Below, piece by piece: positions 63,952 to 64,000 of a DNA stretch of 64,000 nt. The notes beneath the pieces are model-generated. The model did not search any database. It was not told the origin of the DNA and saw only the letters and a list, made by a program, of their open reading frames with translations. Each line of letters opens with the position of its first letter. Position 1 is the first letter of the stretch. The stretch comes from Candidatus Pantoea gossypiicola (lineage in GTDB: Bacteria > Pseudomonadota > Gammaproteobacteria > Enterobacterales > Enterobacteriaceae): the NCBI RefSeq assembly GCF_008632075.1, contig NZ_VWVM01000010.1, positions 103,071 to 167,070 on the forward strand. Direction: 5' to 3'. The translations under genes were made by a program, and so were the position numbers.

Positions 63952-64000
63952 ACCGATTCTTTCACGCTTATCAGCAACCGGCTGATAACCGTCTGTTCCC

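Overview
The window is chromosomal DNA from an enterobacterium, most likely Erwiniaceae and probably Pantoea. Proteins such as DbpA, FadE, FrsA, DinB, DnaQ and MltD look very close to their E. coli counterparts. Gene order follows E. coli in blocks: proA-proB-phoE-crl-frsA-gpt-pepD, dinB-dpaA-yafJ-gmhA-fadE, and tRNA-Asp-dnaQ-rnhA-yafS-gloB-mltD-yafD-yafC-tRNA-Asp. The genus is an inference; no 16S or marker comparison was possible.

Layout, left to right. 1-7.4 kb: the end of an amidohydrolase gene, a YmgB-like small gene, dbpA, a YgiW-like OB-fold protein, cheV and a chemoreceptor (both with sigma-28-like promoters), a 49-residue membrane peptide, and a cold-shock gene followed by an easily missed zinc-ribbon gene that appears to use a non-AUG start. 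7.4-12.7 kb: ivy, then a prophage remnant made of a tailspike-like depolymerase, Rz1/Rz, holin, T4-type lysozyme and a CI-like repressor. 13-16.8 kb: proA, proB and phoE with a Pho box. 16.8-20.7 kb: two type I-E CRISPR arrays with the same repeat, separated by 2.2 kb that carries a broken replication-gene end, phased iterons and a zeta-toxin operon. No cas gene is present. 20.7-25.2 kb: CRISPR leader, crl, frsA, gpt, pepD.

25.3-42.2 kb: a sugar-type ABC importer with a MetJ-like site, dinB, dpaA, yafJ, gmhA, fadE (FadR-like site), then the methionine salvage genes mtnK/mtnA, mtnBCD and mtnE with the omega-amidase gene. Both divergent mtn promoter regions carry MetJ boxes, so the importer may bring in methylthioribose for this pathway.

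42.2-57.2 kb: a purine-ring (hpx) catabolism cluster. It runs from 5-hydroxyisourate through allantoin and allantoate to oxalurate and oxamate, with an ABC importer, an NCS1 permease, and RpiR (HpxU) and GntR (HpxS) regulators. Three sigma-54-like promoters, one NtrC-type palindrome and repeated motifs that may be the HpxU and HpxS operators suggest induction by nitrogen limitation plus pathway repressors. Enzymes making hydroxyisourate are not in the window. 57.2-64 kb: the dnaQ-yafC block between two identical tRNA-Asp genes; by synteny an rrn operon should lie just beyond the right edge.

Three dispersed palindromic intergenic repeats (near 0.45, 20.95 and 35.5 kb) appear to form one family. 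All names rest on reading the sequence and remembered families; no database search was run.
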